Source of the DNA: Tamlana crocina
GTDB lineage: Bacteria; Bacteroidota; Bacteroidia; Flavobacteriales; Flavobacteriaceae
DNA length: 64,000 bases
Assembly (NCBI GenBank): GCA_040429635.1
Contig: CP158972.1
Location: forward strand, 157,918-221,917
Direction: 5' to 3'
In this document: piece by piece, positions 43,292 through 51,079 of the stretch
Position numbering within the stretch: position 1 is the stretch's first letter
Layout: every line of letters begins with the position of its first letter
The notes under the pieces: generated by a model
The model's database searches: none
Told to the model about the DNA's origin: nothing
The model's input: the letters and a program-made list of their open reading frames with translations, nothing else
Program-made: the position numbers and the translations under genes

Positions 43292-43491
43292 TTGGTGTTT
43301 TTATTGAACACTAATTTTTTGATGCCATAAAAAAACGCGAAAGCCATACCGAATAAAACACCGCCATCAATAGGTAAACCTGGTGGTGGCGGACCTGGTG
43401 GCGGAGGCGTAGGCAAACCTTGAGGCACACAAACAACACTTATTAATACAAATAAGATTGAGGCAAATATTCTTTTATTTTGTATTGTCAT
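43288..43491 (-). CDS. Small PID-CTERM-like sorted membrane protein
   Basis: This 67-residue protein has an N-terminal hydrophobic signal (IFASILFVLISVVCVPQG), a proline-rich linker, then PPGLPIDGG, a second hydrophobic stretch GVLFGMAFAFFYGI and a basic tail KKLVFNKNTN. The motif, hydrophobic helix and basic tail match the PID-CTERM type of C-terminal sorting signal seen in Bacteroidetes, related to PEP-CTERM/exosortase sorting. Nearly the whole protein is signal plus tail, so the mature product would be a very short proline-rich peptide. The ATG at 43491 is chosen because an upstream GTG at 43500 lies in the promoter box. Confidence 0.72.
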   Translation of the reverse strand: MTIQNKRIFASILFVLISVVCVPQGLPTPPPPGPPPPGLPIDGGVLFGMAFAFFYGIKKLVFNKNTN

Positions 43492-43499
43492 CTGGGTCA

Positions 43500-43507
43500 C
43501 AAATGTA
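43500..43507 (-). promoter_or_regulatory. -7 promoter element for the PID-CTERM-like gene
   Basis: TACATTTG on the minus strand matches TAnnTTTG and ends 8 nt before the ATG at 43491, so the leader is only a few bases long. Confidence 0.5.
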
Positions 43508-43715
43508 TGAAAAAAAGCCTGTTGGCAAAATTTTTTTAATTTTCATCAGCAAAAAACATCTTTGAAATGCATATAAATTTCGATGAAATACATCTTTCGT
43601 TTTGCAAACAACAAAATCTTTGCTTTAGCTTTTTAACAAATATATGCATAAAATATTGTAAACCTAATGCAAAAATACCGTTGATAAGAATTTAATAAAA
43701 GTTTAATTTACTGAT

Positions 43716-43730
43716 GGACTGAAGCAGTCC
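43716..43730. promoter_or_regulatory. Palindrome in the DNA methyltransferase promoter
   Basis: GGACTG-AAG-CAGTCC is a perfect six-pair inverted repeat located 7 nt upstream of the -7 box of the methyltransferase gene, between the expected -33 and -7 elements. That is a natural operator position for autoregulation of a restriction-modification unit. Confidence 0.5.
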
Positions 43731-43737
43731 CATTAAC

Positions 43738-43745
43738 TAATTTTG
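43738..43745 (+). promoter_or_regulatory. -7 promoter element for the restriction-modification genes
   Basis: TAATTTTG matches TAnnTTTG, 28 nt before the methyltransferase ATG. Confidence 0.55.
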
Positions 43746-43773
43746 TTAACCGATACGTTTTTCTATCCAAAGC

Positions 43774-45003
43774 ATGAAGCACAACAAATTAAAAGTAGCC
43801 GAACTATTTGCCGGTGTAGGCGGATTTAGACTGGGGCTTGAAGCCAACAATTACAAAGTGGTTTGGAGCAACCAATGGGAGCCCAGCACAAAAACCCAAC
43901 ACGCGTCGATGGTTTACGAAGCCCGATTTGGAAATAAAAACCACAGCAATACAGATATTGCCACAGTACCCACAACTGAAATTCCCGACCACGATGTGTT
44001 GGTTGGCGGTTTCCCGTGCCAAGATTATTCGGTGGCCACTACATTACAAAATTCTAAAGGACTGAAAGGCAAAAAAGGGGTGCTTTGGTGGTCCATCCAC
44101 CGGATTTTGGAAGAAAAGAAAAACAAGTCCAAATACCTGTTTTTGGAGAATGTGGACCGGCTTTTAAAATCGCCGTCCACCCAACGCGGACGAGATTTTG
44201 CCGTCATGCTTCAAAGCCTCAACCAATTGGGCTATGCTGTAGAATGGCGGGTAATCAACGCCGCCGATTACGGCATGCCCCAACGCCGCCGACGTATATT
44301 TTTTATTGGCTACCATAAAACATCGGCAGTCTTTAAACGCATCGAAAATTCAGAAAAAGCAAACTGGCTAACAAAAGAAGGCACTATTGCCCAAGCCTTT
44401 CCTGTTGAAAAAATTAGTGCTTTAGAAAATTTTGATTTGACTGGCAATTTGGTTGAAATCACCAACAACTTCAACAAAAACGGAAAAATTTCACCATTTT
44501 TAAACACAGGATTGCTCATTAACGGAAAAGTTTACACTGCAAAAACCCAGGCCAACTATCAAGGCAACAAAACGGTTTTGGGCAATGTTTTACAAAATGG
44601 CGAAGTGACACCTGAGTTTTTTATTGACGAGGCCGACCAACCGAAATGGGAATACCTAAAAGGCTCAAAAAAAGAAAAACGGAAAACCAAAGCAGGTTTT
44701 GAATACAATTATAGCGAAGGCGCCATGATTTACCCCGATGCGCTCGATAATGCTTCGCGAACCATTATTACTGGCGAAGGCGGCAAATCGCCCTCACGTT
44801 TTAAACATGTGGTGAAAACCAAAAAAGGCTTGCGGCGATTAACCCCCGTAGAACTGGAACGCCTCAACATGTTTCCAGACAACCACACCAAATTGGAAGG
44901 CATCAGCGATACCAAACGTGCCTTTTTTATGGGCAATGCCCTTGTGGTAGGTGTCGTTGAAAAAATTGGCGCAGCCCTTTACAACCAAATACACCAAAAA
45001 TAG
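43774..45003 (+). CDS. DNA (cytosine-5)-methyltransferase, type II
   Basis: This 409-residue enzyme methylates C5 of cytosine in a specific site using SAM. C5-methyltransferase motifs are in order: AELFAGVGGFRLGLE (motif I), GGFPCQDYSVA with nucleophile C82 (IV), LFLENVDRLL (VI), NAADYGMPQRRRRIFFIGY (VIII), a long variable recognition region at about residues 200-340, and the C-terminal FFMGNALVVGVVEKIG (X). The next gene overlaps its stop by 1 nt and resembles a nuclease, so this is probably the modification half of a restriction system. The site recognised cannot be read from the sequence. Confidence 0.93.
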   Translation: MKHNKLKVAELFAGVGGFRLGLEANNYKVVWSNQWEPSTKTQHASMVYEARFGNKNHSNTDIATVPTTEIPDHDVLVGGFPCQDYSVATTLQNSKGLKGKKGVLWWSIHRILEEKKNKSKYLFLENVDRLLKSPSTQRGRDFAVMLQSLNQLGYAVEWRVINAADYGMPQRRRRIFFIGYHKTSAVFKRIENSEKANWLTKEGTIAQAFPVEKISALENFDLTGNLVEITNNFNKNGKISPFLNTGLLINGKVYTAKTQANYQGNKTVLGNVLQNGEVTPEFFIDEADQPKWEYLKGSKKEKRKTKAGFEYNYSEGAMIYPDALDNASRTIITGEGGKSPSRFKHVVKTKKGLRRLTPVELERLNMFPDNHTKLEGISDTKRAFFMGNALVVGVVEKIGAALYNQIHQK

Positions 45004-45626
45004 TGTCCACTTTTAAACAGGATTTAAAGCAAGAACAAATACTAAATACATATTTAGACCACATTTACCATTCTAAAAAACTCAATTTTTTACGAATTAC
45101 AGATTTAGAACAGCAACACCGTGGCGTCGATGTTATTTTTCATCATAATTCCGACGAGTATCTAATTGACGAAAAGGCTCAACTTCACTACATAAACAAA
45201 GATCTACCCACCTTTACCTTCGAACTTTCCTATATAAACAAACACAACCAAATTAAAGAAGGCTGGCTATTCGATAACTCTAAAAAAACTCAATTCTACT
45301 TTTTGGTTACGGCCATTTTTCTGAAGGAAGGAAAATCAAAATTATCTGCCCAAAATGATATCGCGTCATTAAAAATCACTTCGGTTAATAGAGAAAAGCT
45401 CATCAGTCATTTACACAAAAAAGGCTTATCGCGAAACCAACTTGATGCATACGATTTCGATATCAGAAACACCCTTTCCTTCGGAAAAAACATTATTCCT
45501 GAATTGAATGAAAAGCGCGCCGGACTCATCTATTACACCAAACACCTGAAGGAACGCCCCATCAACTTGCAACTTCGGCTTCGGTATTTAATTGACAATA
45601 ACATCGCGAAGGTTTTTTACCATTAA
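45003..45626 (+). CDS. Putative type II restriction endonuclease (PD-(D/E)XK fold)
   Basis: This 207-residue protein begins at a GTG that overlaps the methyltransferase stop (TAGTG). It has a likely PD-(D/E)XK catalytic pattern: D43 in RGVDVIFHH and D56-E57-K58 in EYLIDEKAQ, 13 residues apart, flanked by hydrophobic strands. I do not recognise a named family. Tight coupling to a C5-methyltransferase and the nuclease-like motif support a restriction role. The alternative is a methyltransferase-linked accessory protein. No stop or frameshift interrupts it, so the system could be active. Confidence 0.7.
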   Translation: MSTFKQDLKQEQILNTYLDHIYHSKKLNFLRITDLEQQHRGVDVIFHHNSDEYLIDEKAQLHYINKDLPTFTFELSYINKHNQIKEGWLFDNSKKTQFYFLVTAIFLKEGKSKLSAQNDIASLKITSVNREKLISHLHKKGLSRNQLDAYDFDIRNTLSFGKNIIPELNEKRAGLIYYTKHLKERPINLQLRLRYLIDNNIAKVFYH

Positions 45627-45722
45627 GTTTACATCACCAAAAACGCTTTTATTCAAACACATTTTCAAACTTTCATTTGTGAATTACCGATTTTTTTAGA
45701 ACTTTAATGAAAAAGTAGAGTG

Positions 45723-46607
45723 ATGCGTAAAATGGTATGTTTTGGAGAAATTTTGTGGGATGTATTCCCCAATCAAAAAAAAATAGGTGGCGCACCGCTG
45801 AATGTAGCCAGCAGATTAGCTTCCTTTGGAAATGATGTATCGATGGTCAGTGCCATTGGTGCCGATGTTTGGGGCGAAAAACTACTGCAATATTTAAACA
45901 AAAACAATATAAATACCGACCACGTTCAGGTACTGTATAAATACAAAACCGGGAAGGTAAAAGTGAAGTTGAACCATAAAGGCGCGGCTTCGTACAATAT
46001 AAAACACCCCAGGGCCTGGGATAAAATTCTTTTAACCGACGAAGCCCAAAAAGCGGTAAAAGAAGCCGATGCATTCGTTTTTGGCAGTTTGGCCGCCCGC
46101 GACGACACCTCGCGAAACACCCTGTTCAACCTCATTGAAGCGGCACGGTACAAGATATTCGACCTCAACTTAAGGCCGCCACATTACAGCCAAGATGTAC
46201 TGGTGTATTTAATGGACAAGGCTGATTTTATAAAATTTAACGACGACGAGCTTTATGAAGTCAGCCAAATGATGGGCTCTAAATTCAAATCACTCGAACA
46301 GAACCTCCATTTTATAGCCGAAAAAACCGAAACCCAACACATTTGTGTCACCAAAGGCGAACACGGCGCGGTGCTACTCTACAACGGCAAACTGTATTAC
46401 AATAGCGGCTACCTCATTAAAGTAGTGGATACCGTTGGGGCGGGCGATTCGTTTTTAGCCTCGTTAATCAGTCAGCTCTTAAGCAACACCGAACCACAAA
46501 AGGCCATTGATTTTGCCTGTGCGGTTGGGGCTTTGGTGGCGCAAAGCGAAGGGGCGAATCCTAAAGTTTCGGAAGAGGCAATTGCGGAGTTTATGTTTCC
46601 GGAATAA
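45723..46607 (+). CDS. PfkB-family carbohydrate kinase, probable fructokinase
   Basis: This 294-residue ribokinase-fold sugar kinase has VCFGEILWDVFP and GGAPLNVASRLASFG at the N-terminus, typical of fructokinases, and the catalytic DTVGAGDSFLASLIS. HICVTKGEHGAVL precedes it. It phosphorylates a hexose, probably fructose, with ATP. A GTG 3 nt earlier is in frame, but the ATG at 45723 is the normal choice. A terminator and a tRNA follow. Confidence 0.88.
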   Translation: MRKMVCFGEILWDVFPNQKKIGGAPLNVASRLASFGNDVSMVSAIGADVWGEKLLQYLNKNNINTDHVQVLYKYKTGKVKVKLNHKGAASYNIKHPRAWDKILLTDEAQKAVKEADAFVFGSLAARDDTSRNTLFNLIEAARYKIFDLNLRPPHYSQDVLVYLMDKADFIKFNDDELYEVSQMMGSKFKSLEQNLHFIAEKTETQHICVTKGEHGAVLLYNGKLYYNSGYLIKVVDTVGAGDSFLASLISQLLSNTEPQKAIDFACAVGALVAQSEGANPKVSEEAIAEFMFPE

Positions 46608-46638
46608 AAAAACCGCCTCAACATTTGAAGCGGCTTTT
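46606..46638 (+). terminator. Terminator after the fructokinase-like gene
   Basis: CCGC-C-TCAA and TTGA-A-GCGG pair with one mismatch, with A and T runs on either side, ending at the tRNA 3' end. Confidence 0.65.
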
Positions 46639-46639
46639 G

Positions 46640-46713
46640 TGGTCCCACCTGGGCTCGAACCAGGGACTTTCTGATTATGAGTCAGATACTCTAACCAACT
46701 GAGTTATAGGACC
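46640..46713 (-). tRNA. tRNA with anticodon CAU (elongator Met or Ile2)
   Basis: Read on the minus strand, this is a 74-nt cloverleaf with anticodon arm TCTGA-CTCATAA-TCAGA and T loop TTCGAGC. The anticodon is CAU and A73 is present, with no encoded CCA. Acceptor pairs 4-69 and 5-68 are both C-G, which are reported recognition elements for TilS in E. coli tRNA-Ile2, so it may be the lysidine-modified isoleucine tRNA rather than elongator methionine. It is not an initiator, as the acceptor 1-72 pair is G-C. Confidence 0.9.
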
Positions 46714-46863
46714 TATTAGTTTTCACTAATATCACTCTTTTAAAAAGAGAGTGCAATATTACTACATATTTTATAACTCTACAAGAAATTTTACGCGATA
46801 ATCAATATTTAAAACCTATTGCCTTGATTTGAAGTTTCCCATGCAATTTAAAGTTTTATGGTA

Positions 46864-47265
46864 CTACTTTATATCTTGGCACAATTCAATTAACACGCCA
46901 TTTATTGTTTTTGGGTGCAAGAACACCACCAGTTTATTATCAGCTCCCCGTTTTGGGGTATCGTTTAGCACCACAAAACCTTCTTGTTTTAGCCGGGTTA
47001 CTTCAGCTTCAATATCATCAACACTAAAGGCTATATGGTGAATGCCTTCACCTTTTTTCTCAATAAATTTAGCAATAGGGCTATCTTTTGTTGTGGCTTC
47101 CAAAAGCTCAATTTTATTGTCGCCCACTTTAAAAAACGAGGTTTTTACACCCTCACTTTCAACGGCTTCAATTTTATAGTGCGCTTCACCAAACAGTTTT
47201 GAAAACAAACTATTGGACTCTTTTAAACTTTTTACCGCAATACCAATATGTTCAATTTTGTTCAT
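46864..47265 (-). CDS. mce: Methylmalonyl-CoA epimerase
   Basis: Mce interconverts (R)- and (S)-methylmalonyl-CoA. The 133-residue VOC-fold protein starts NKIEHIGIAVKSLKESNSLF with the first metal histidine, has GEGIHHIAFSVDDIEAEV with the second, and ends with HPKTINGVLIELCQ with a catalytic glutamate. Length is normal. It is a single gene reading leftward, with no clear TAnnTTTG upstream. Confidence 0.93.
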   Translation of the reverse strand: MNKIEHIGIAVKSLKESNSLFSKLFGEAHYKIEAVESEGVKTSFFKVGDNKIELLEATTKDSPIAKFIEKKGEGIHHIAFSVDDIEAEVTRLKQEGFVVLNDTPKRGADNKLVVFLHPKTINGVLIELCQDIK

Positions 47266-47427
47266 TTAACCTAGTCTTTTGTCATTCCCTTTAAATCGAA
47301 AGATTTATGAATTCATTATCATAAAATATTGGGCAATGAATAAAAAGGGAATCTTTTCGGTTTACCTTAATCAGCATCAAAATACGAAAATAGCACGCTA
47401 AAAGTAACATAATCTTTAAATATCCGT

Positions 47428-47435
47428 TATTTTTG
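47428..47435 (+). promoter_or_regulatory. -7 promoter element for rbfA
   Basis: TATTTTTG matches TAnnTTTG. It covers the in-frame TTG at 47433, which therefore is not the start, and supports the GTG at 47469. Confidence 0.55.
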
Positions 47436-47468
47436 TACCTTAAACGAAAGGTTCTAAAATTTTTCACT

Positions 47469-47864
47469 GTGGAAGAAAGTCAAAGACAAAAAAAAATAGG
47501 TTCGGTTTTACAACAAGATTTGGTGGAAGTGTTGCAAGGTGCGGCCACACAAGGCGGCATGCGCGGAATTATTATATCGGTTTCGAAAGTAAAAGTAACG
47601 GCCGACCTTTCCATTGCCAAAGTGTATTTGAGTATTTTCCCCAACAATAAAGGCAAAGAACTTTTGGAGGGCATCCGTTCCAACACGCCATTAATTCGCC
47701 ACGAACTGGCACAGCGCACCAAAAACCAACTGCGCCGCATGCCCCATTTGGAATTCTTTATTGATGATTCTTTGGAATACATTGAAAACATTGAAAAATC
47801 GTTGAAAAGAGAGGATGACCCCATCAAAAACCCCGATGCTTTAGACAAAAGAAAAAAATCGTAA
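47469..47864 (+). CDS. rbfA: 30S ribosome-binding factor RbfA
   Basis: RbfA binds the 30S subunit and helps 16S rRNA maturation and cold adaptation. The 131-residue protein starts at a GTG with EESQRQKKIGSVLQQDL and contains the KH-like core KVTADLSIAKVYLSIFP and the RRMPHLEFFIDDSLEYIENIE segment. The TTG further upstream overlaps the promoter element. The next gene begins 1 nt after its stop, so they are co-transcribed. Confidence 0.92.
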   Translation: MEESQRQKKIGSVLQQDLVEVLQGAATQGGMRGIIISVSKVKVTADLSIAKVYLSIFPNNKGKELLEGIRSNTPLIRHELAQRTKNQLRRMPHLEFFIDDSLEYIENIEKSLKREDDPIKNPDALDKRKKS

Positions 47865-47865
47865 T

Positions 47866-49071
47866 TTGAATTTTCCGCTCTATATAGCCAAACGTTACCT
47901 GCGCAGCAAAAGCAGCAACAACGCTATTAATTTTATAACCTACATTGCACTTATCGGTGTTATTTTGGGAGCAGCTTCATTGTTTATCGTGCTTTCCGGT
48001 TTTGCAGGATTGAAGGATTTTACGCTTCAATTTTCTACCATTGTAGACCCCGACTTAAAAGCGGAACCTGCTGCTGGAAAATCGTTTGTTTTAACCGAAG
48101 AAGAACTTAGTCAACTCAACCAATTGGAAGATGTTGCCGAATTTTCCAAAATTATTGAAGAGCGCATTTTTATCACTTCCGATAATAAAAACACTTTAGC
48201 CGTTTTAAAAGGGGTAGACGAGCATTACCAAAATGTGGTACAAATAGATTCGGTGATCGATTACGGCAATTGGCTGGAGCAAAAAACCAATCAGCTTGTA
48301 GTAGGCTGGGGCATTTCCAACAGCTTATCGTTAGGGGTTTTGGATTTCACAAAGCCTATAAACGTTTATGTTCCCAAACCCGGAAAAGGTGCCATTACCT
48401 CTACAAAAAACGCTTTTAACAGCATTAGAGCCATTAATGTTGGTGTTTTTTTTATTAATGAAACGCTGAACGACAGCTATATTTATGCACCAGTTGATTT
48501 GGCAAAAAACCTACTGAATTATAACGATAACCAATTCACGGCTATTGAATTCAAACTGAAAAATGGTGTTGATGAAGCTGTTGCCAAAGCCAATATCCAA
48601 TCCATTTTGGGCGACAAAGTGATTTTAAAAAACCGAGCCCAGTTGAACGATGCCATTTATAAAATGCTGAATACCGAAAACCTCGCGGTCTATCTTATTT
48701 TTACCTTGGTGTTGATTATTGCGTTTTTTAACGTGGTGGGCTCGTTGATTATGATGATGTTAGACAAAAAACAAAGTCTGAACACCATTTTTAATATGGG
48801 CACTACGGTAAAAGACATTAGGAAAATATTTTTTTACCAAGGCAGCCTTATGAGTATTGTTGGCGGTGCCATCGGACTGATTTTGGCGTTAATCGTGACC
48901 ATGCTCCAAAAAACATTTGGCTGGGTGATGATAACCCCTACGCTACCTTACCCTGTAACCATAAAGGTTGAAAACTTCATTATTGTTTTTGTAACCATTT
49001 CGGTGTTGGGCGTGTTGGCCTCAAAAATTGCATCGGCCCGTATTTCGAAGACATTGGTGCAGCGTGTTTAG
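47866..49071 (+). CDS. Lipoprotein-releasing-type ABC permease (LolC/LolE family)
   Basis: This 401-residue inner-membrane protein has an N-terminal TM (FITYIALIGVILGAASLFIV), a large periplasmic domain (about residues 50-270) and three C-terminal TMs with LIFTLVLIIAFFNVVGSLIM. It matches the FtsX-like permeases of lipoprotein release (LolC/E). The start is a TTG at 47866, giving NFPLYIAKRYLRSK, the family N-terminus; no ATG is nearby. The ATPase partner is not adjacent. Confidence 0.88.
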   Translation: MNFPLYIAKRYLRSKSSNNAINFITYIALIGVILGAASLFIVLSGFAGLKDFTLQFSTIVDPDLKAEPAAGKSFVLTEEELSQLNQLEDVAEFSKIIEERIFITSDNKNTLAVLKGVDEHYQNVVQIDSVIDYGNWLEQKTNQLVVGWGISNSLSLGVLDFTKPINVYVPKPGKGAITSTKNAFNSIRAINVGVFFINETLNDSYIYAPVDLAKNLLNYNDNQFTAIEFKLKNGVDEAVAKANIQSILGDKVILKNRAQLNDAIYKMLNTENLAVYLIFTLVLIIAFFNVVGSLIMMMLDKKQSLNTIFNMGTTVKDIRKIFFYQGSLMSIVGGAIGLILALIVTMLQKTFGWVMITPTLPYPVTIKVENFIIVFVTISVLGVLASKIASARISKTLVQRV

Positions 49072-49104
49072 TTTTCCGTTATTAGTCACGACGCATAAAA
49101 AACC

Positions 49105-49389
49105 TTAACCCTGTTTTTTCCTATCAATATGCCCTAAATCCTTATCGGGGTTTATCACATCCCTAACCTTTATTTTTAAGGTGGTTATTTCCGGGAAGTC
49201 CTTCATCTCCTTTCGCGACCAAATTTTCACATCGTTGGCGTAAATCTCAAAAATACCACCCGTACCCGGCACAAGTGTTAGCTCATCTATATCTTCACTA
49301 AATGTTGTTAGCAGTTCTTGAGCCATCCAAGTTGACCGCAATAACCACTTGCATTGCGTACAGTATATAATTTTAACTTGATTTTTCAT
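49105..49389 (-). CDS. SelT/SelW/SelH-family redox protein (CxxC)
   Basis: This 94-residue thioredoxin-like protein has a CxxC at C10-C13 (YCTQCKWLLR) in place of the selenocysteine form, then GTGGIFEIYANDVKIWSRKE, the conserved GxFxV segment. A redox role is assumed from the family; the substrate is unknown. It lies between converging and leftward genes and has no clear partner. Confidence 0.85.
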   Translation of the reverse strand: MKNQVKIIYCTQCKWLLRSTWMAQELLTTFSEDIDELTLVPGTGGIFEIYANDVKIWSRKEMKDFPEITTLKIKVRDVINPDKDLGHIDRKKQG

Positions 49390-49437
49390 CGTTATTGTAT
49401 TCTGACGATATTGAAATTGGCAAAGTCAACGAGTAGT

Positions 49438-50433
49438 TTATTCCGCAAACTGATAGTCGGCAAACTTCTCCTCAACTTCATCGAAGGCAGCAAAAACATC
49501 TTCGGCATGGTCGCTGGTTACCATTTTCATTCGGTATTCCTTAAAATGAGGAATCCCTTTAAAGTAGTTGGTGTAATGGCGACGGGTTTCAAAAACGCCC
49601 AAAGTTTCGCCCTTCCAATCGATGGACATTTGCAAATGGCGACGGGCCGCCTCCACACGCTCTTTCAACGAAATAGGCTCTAAATGCTCACCCGTTTCAA
49701 AAAAGTGTTTTACTTGCTTAAAAAACCACGGATTGCCAATACTGGCACGACCTATCATACAACCGTCCAAGCCGTATTCATCGCGCATTTCCACAGCGCG
49801 TTCGGGCGTATCTACATCACCGTTTCCAAACACCGGAATGTGCATTCGCGGATTGTTCTTCACTTGGGCAATAGGCTTCCAGTCGGCATTTCCTTTATAC
49901 ATTTGGGCTCTGGTACGACCATGTATGGCAATGGCTTTACAGCCCACATCCTGCAACCGCTCAGCCACTTCAACAATACGAATGGAATCGTGGTCCCAGC
50001 CCAAACGGGTTTTTACGGTAATGGGGATATTGGTACGTTTTACCATCTCGGCCGTAAGTTGCTCCATCAAGCAAACATCCTTTAAAATACCAGCTCCAGC
50101 ACCTTTGCTCACCACCTTTTTTACAGGGCAACCAAAATTAATATCGATAATATCGGGCTTCGATTCAGAAACAATATCTATGGTTTGCAACATGCTATCC
50201 AAATTCGCACCGAAAATCTGGATGCCCACCGGGCGCTCCTTTTCATAAATATCCAACTTCATAACACTTTTGGCAGCGTTACGAATCAACCCTTCACTCG
50301 ACACAAATTCGGTGTAAACCACATCGGCGCCCTGCTCTTTACAAAGGGCACGAAACGGTGGGTCGCTAACATCTTCCATGGGTGCTAGCAGCAATGGAAA
50401 ATTGGGAAGTTCTATGTTGCCTATCTTTACCAA
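49438..50433 (-). CDS. dusB: tRNA-dihydrouridine synthase B
   Basis: DusB reduces uridine to dihydrouridine in tRNA using FMN. The 331-residue protein has APMEDVSDPPFR, INFGCPVKKVVSKGAGAG with the catalytic cysteine, IHGRTRAQMYKG and VFGNGDVDTPE. The frame is open to an ATG at 50517. However, the Bacteroidetes -7 box on the minus strand at 50458-50451 implies that transcription starts after that ATG, so I place the start at the TTG at 50433, which gives the family's VKIGNIELPNFPLLLAPM N-terminus. Confidence 0.92.
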   Translation of the reverse strand: MVKIGNIELPNFPLLLAPMEDVSDPPFRALCKEQGADVVYTEFVSSEGLIRNAAKSVMKLDIYEKERPVGIQIFGANLDSMLQTIDIVSESKPDIIDINFGCPVKKVVSKGAGAGILKDVCLMEQLTAEMVKRTNIPITVKTRLGWDHDSIRIVEVAERLQDVGCKAIAIHGRTRAQMYKGNADWKPIAQVKNNPRMHIPVFGNGDVDTPERAVEMRDEYGLDGCMIGRASIGNPWFFKQVKHFFETGEHLEPISLKERVEAARRHLQMSIDWKGETLGVFETRRHYTNYFKGIPHFKEYRMKMVTSDHAEDVFAAFDEVEEKFADYQFAE

Positions 50434-50450
50434 ACCTTTCAATTTTGGCG

Positions 50451-50458
50451 CAAAAATA
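50451..50458 (-). promoter_or_regulatory. -7 promoter element for dusB
   Basis: TATTTTTG on the minus strand matches TAnnTTTG. It decides the dusB start by placing the in-frame ATG at 50517 upstream of transcription. Confidence 0.5.
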
Positions 50459-50527
50459 CAGTAATTTATTGATTCTTTAAAAAGCTTTTCATTTGAAAAC
50501 CTTATATTTAAGCCCAAAACTTAACCT

Positions 50528-51079
50528 ATGAAAACCAAAATTTTACTTTTCTGCTCTGCTTTTTTATTCCTTTTTAACTGCGACGAGGTTGTAGACAAAC
50601 TAGACGACCTGACCAAGTTTGAGATGGATTACCAAACCACTTATTCGATTCCACCTGTGCCAGGCGCGTTAATAGGCCAAGCTCTGAACTTGCCTCAACA
50701 GGAGATTGAAACCAACAGCGAAAGCACGTTTAGCAACAACAAGACCAACAAAAATTCGGTGGAAAGCATTAAACTGAAAAGTATAACGCTTAACATTTCT
50801 TCGCCCGAAGATGCCAACTTTAATTTTTTGAAGGAAATTCATATTTATATCAAGTCGGATAACATTGAAGAAACCGAAATAGCCAACCTCATCGATATTG
50901 AAAACCTCAATACAAGCACACTTGAACTTGATGTTTTAAACAAAGAATTGGAAGCCTACCTTAAAGAAGACCAGTTTACACTTCGTGTTAACGCTACTGC
51001 CGACGAAGCCACGTCGCAACAAATTGATGTTTTGATTGACACGGTATTTGATGTGGATGCGAAAATTTTAGGCATTTAA
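50528..51079 (+). CDS. Putative lipoprotein of unknown function
   Basis: This 183-residue protein has an N-terminal hydrophobic signal ending LFLFNC followed by acidic DEVVDKLDD, fitting a lipoprotein signal peptide and, in Bacteroidetes, possible outer-membrane or surface placement. The rest is acidic with ISSPEDANFNFLKEIHIYIKS in a likely beta-rich fold. I do not recognise a family. Its stop directly abuts the relic pseudogene that runs the other way. Confidence 0.72.
   Translation: MKTKILLFCSAFLFLFNCDEVVDKLDDLTKFEMDYQTTYSIPPVPGALIGQALNLPQQEIETNSESTFSNNKTNKNSVESIKLKSITLNISSPEDANFNFLKEIHIYIKSDNIEETEIANLIDIENLNTSTLELDVLNKELEAYLKEDQFTLRVNATADEATSQQIDVLIDTVFDVDAKILGI

Noticed and set aside
43774-45626. 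Restriction-modification genes as part of a larger phage-defence island.
   Set aside because: Both sides are ordinary metabolic genes and no other defence gene, integrase or attachment repeat was seen.
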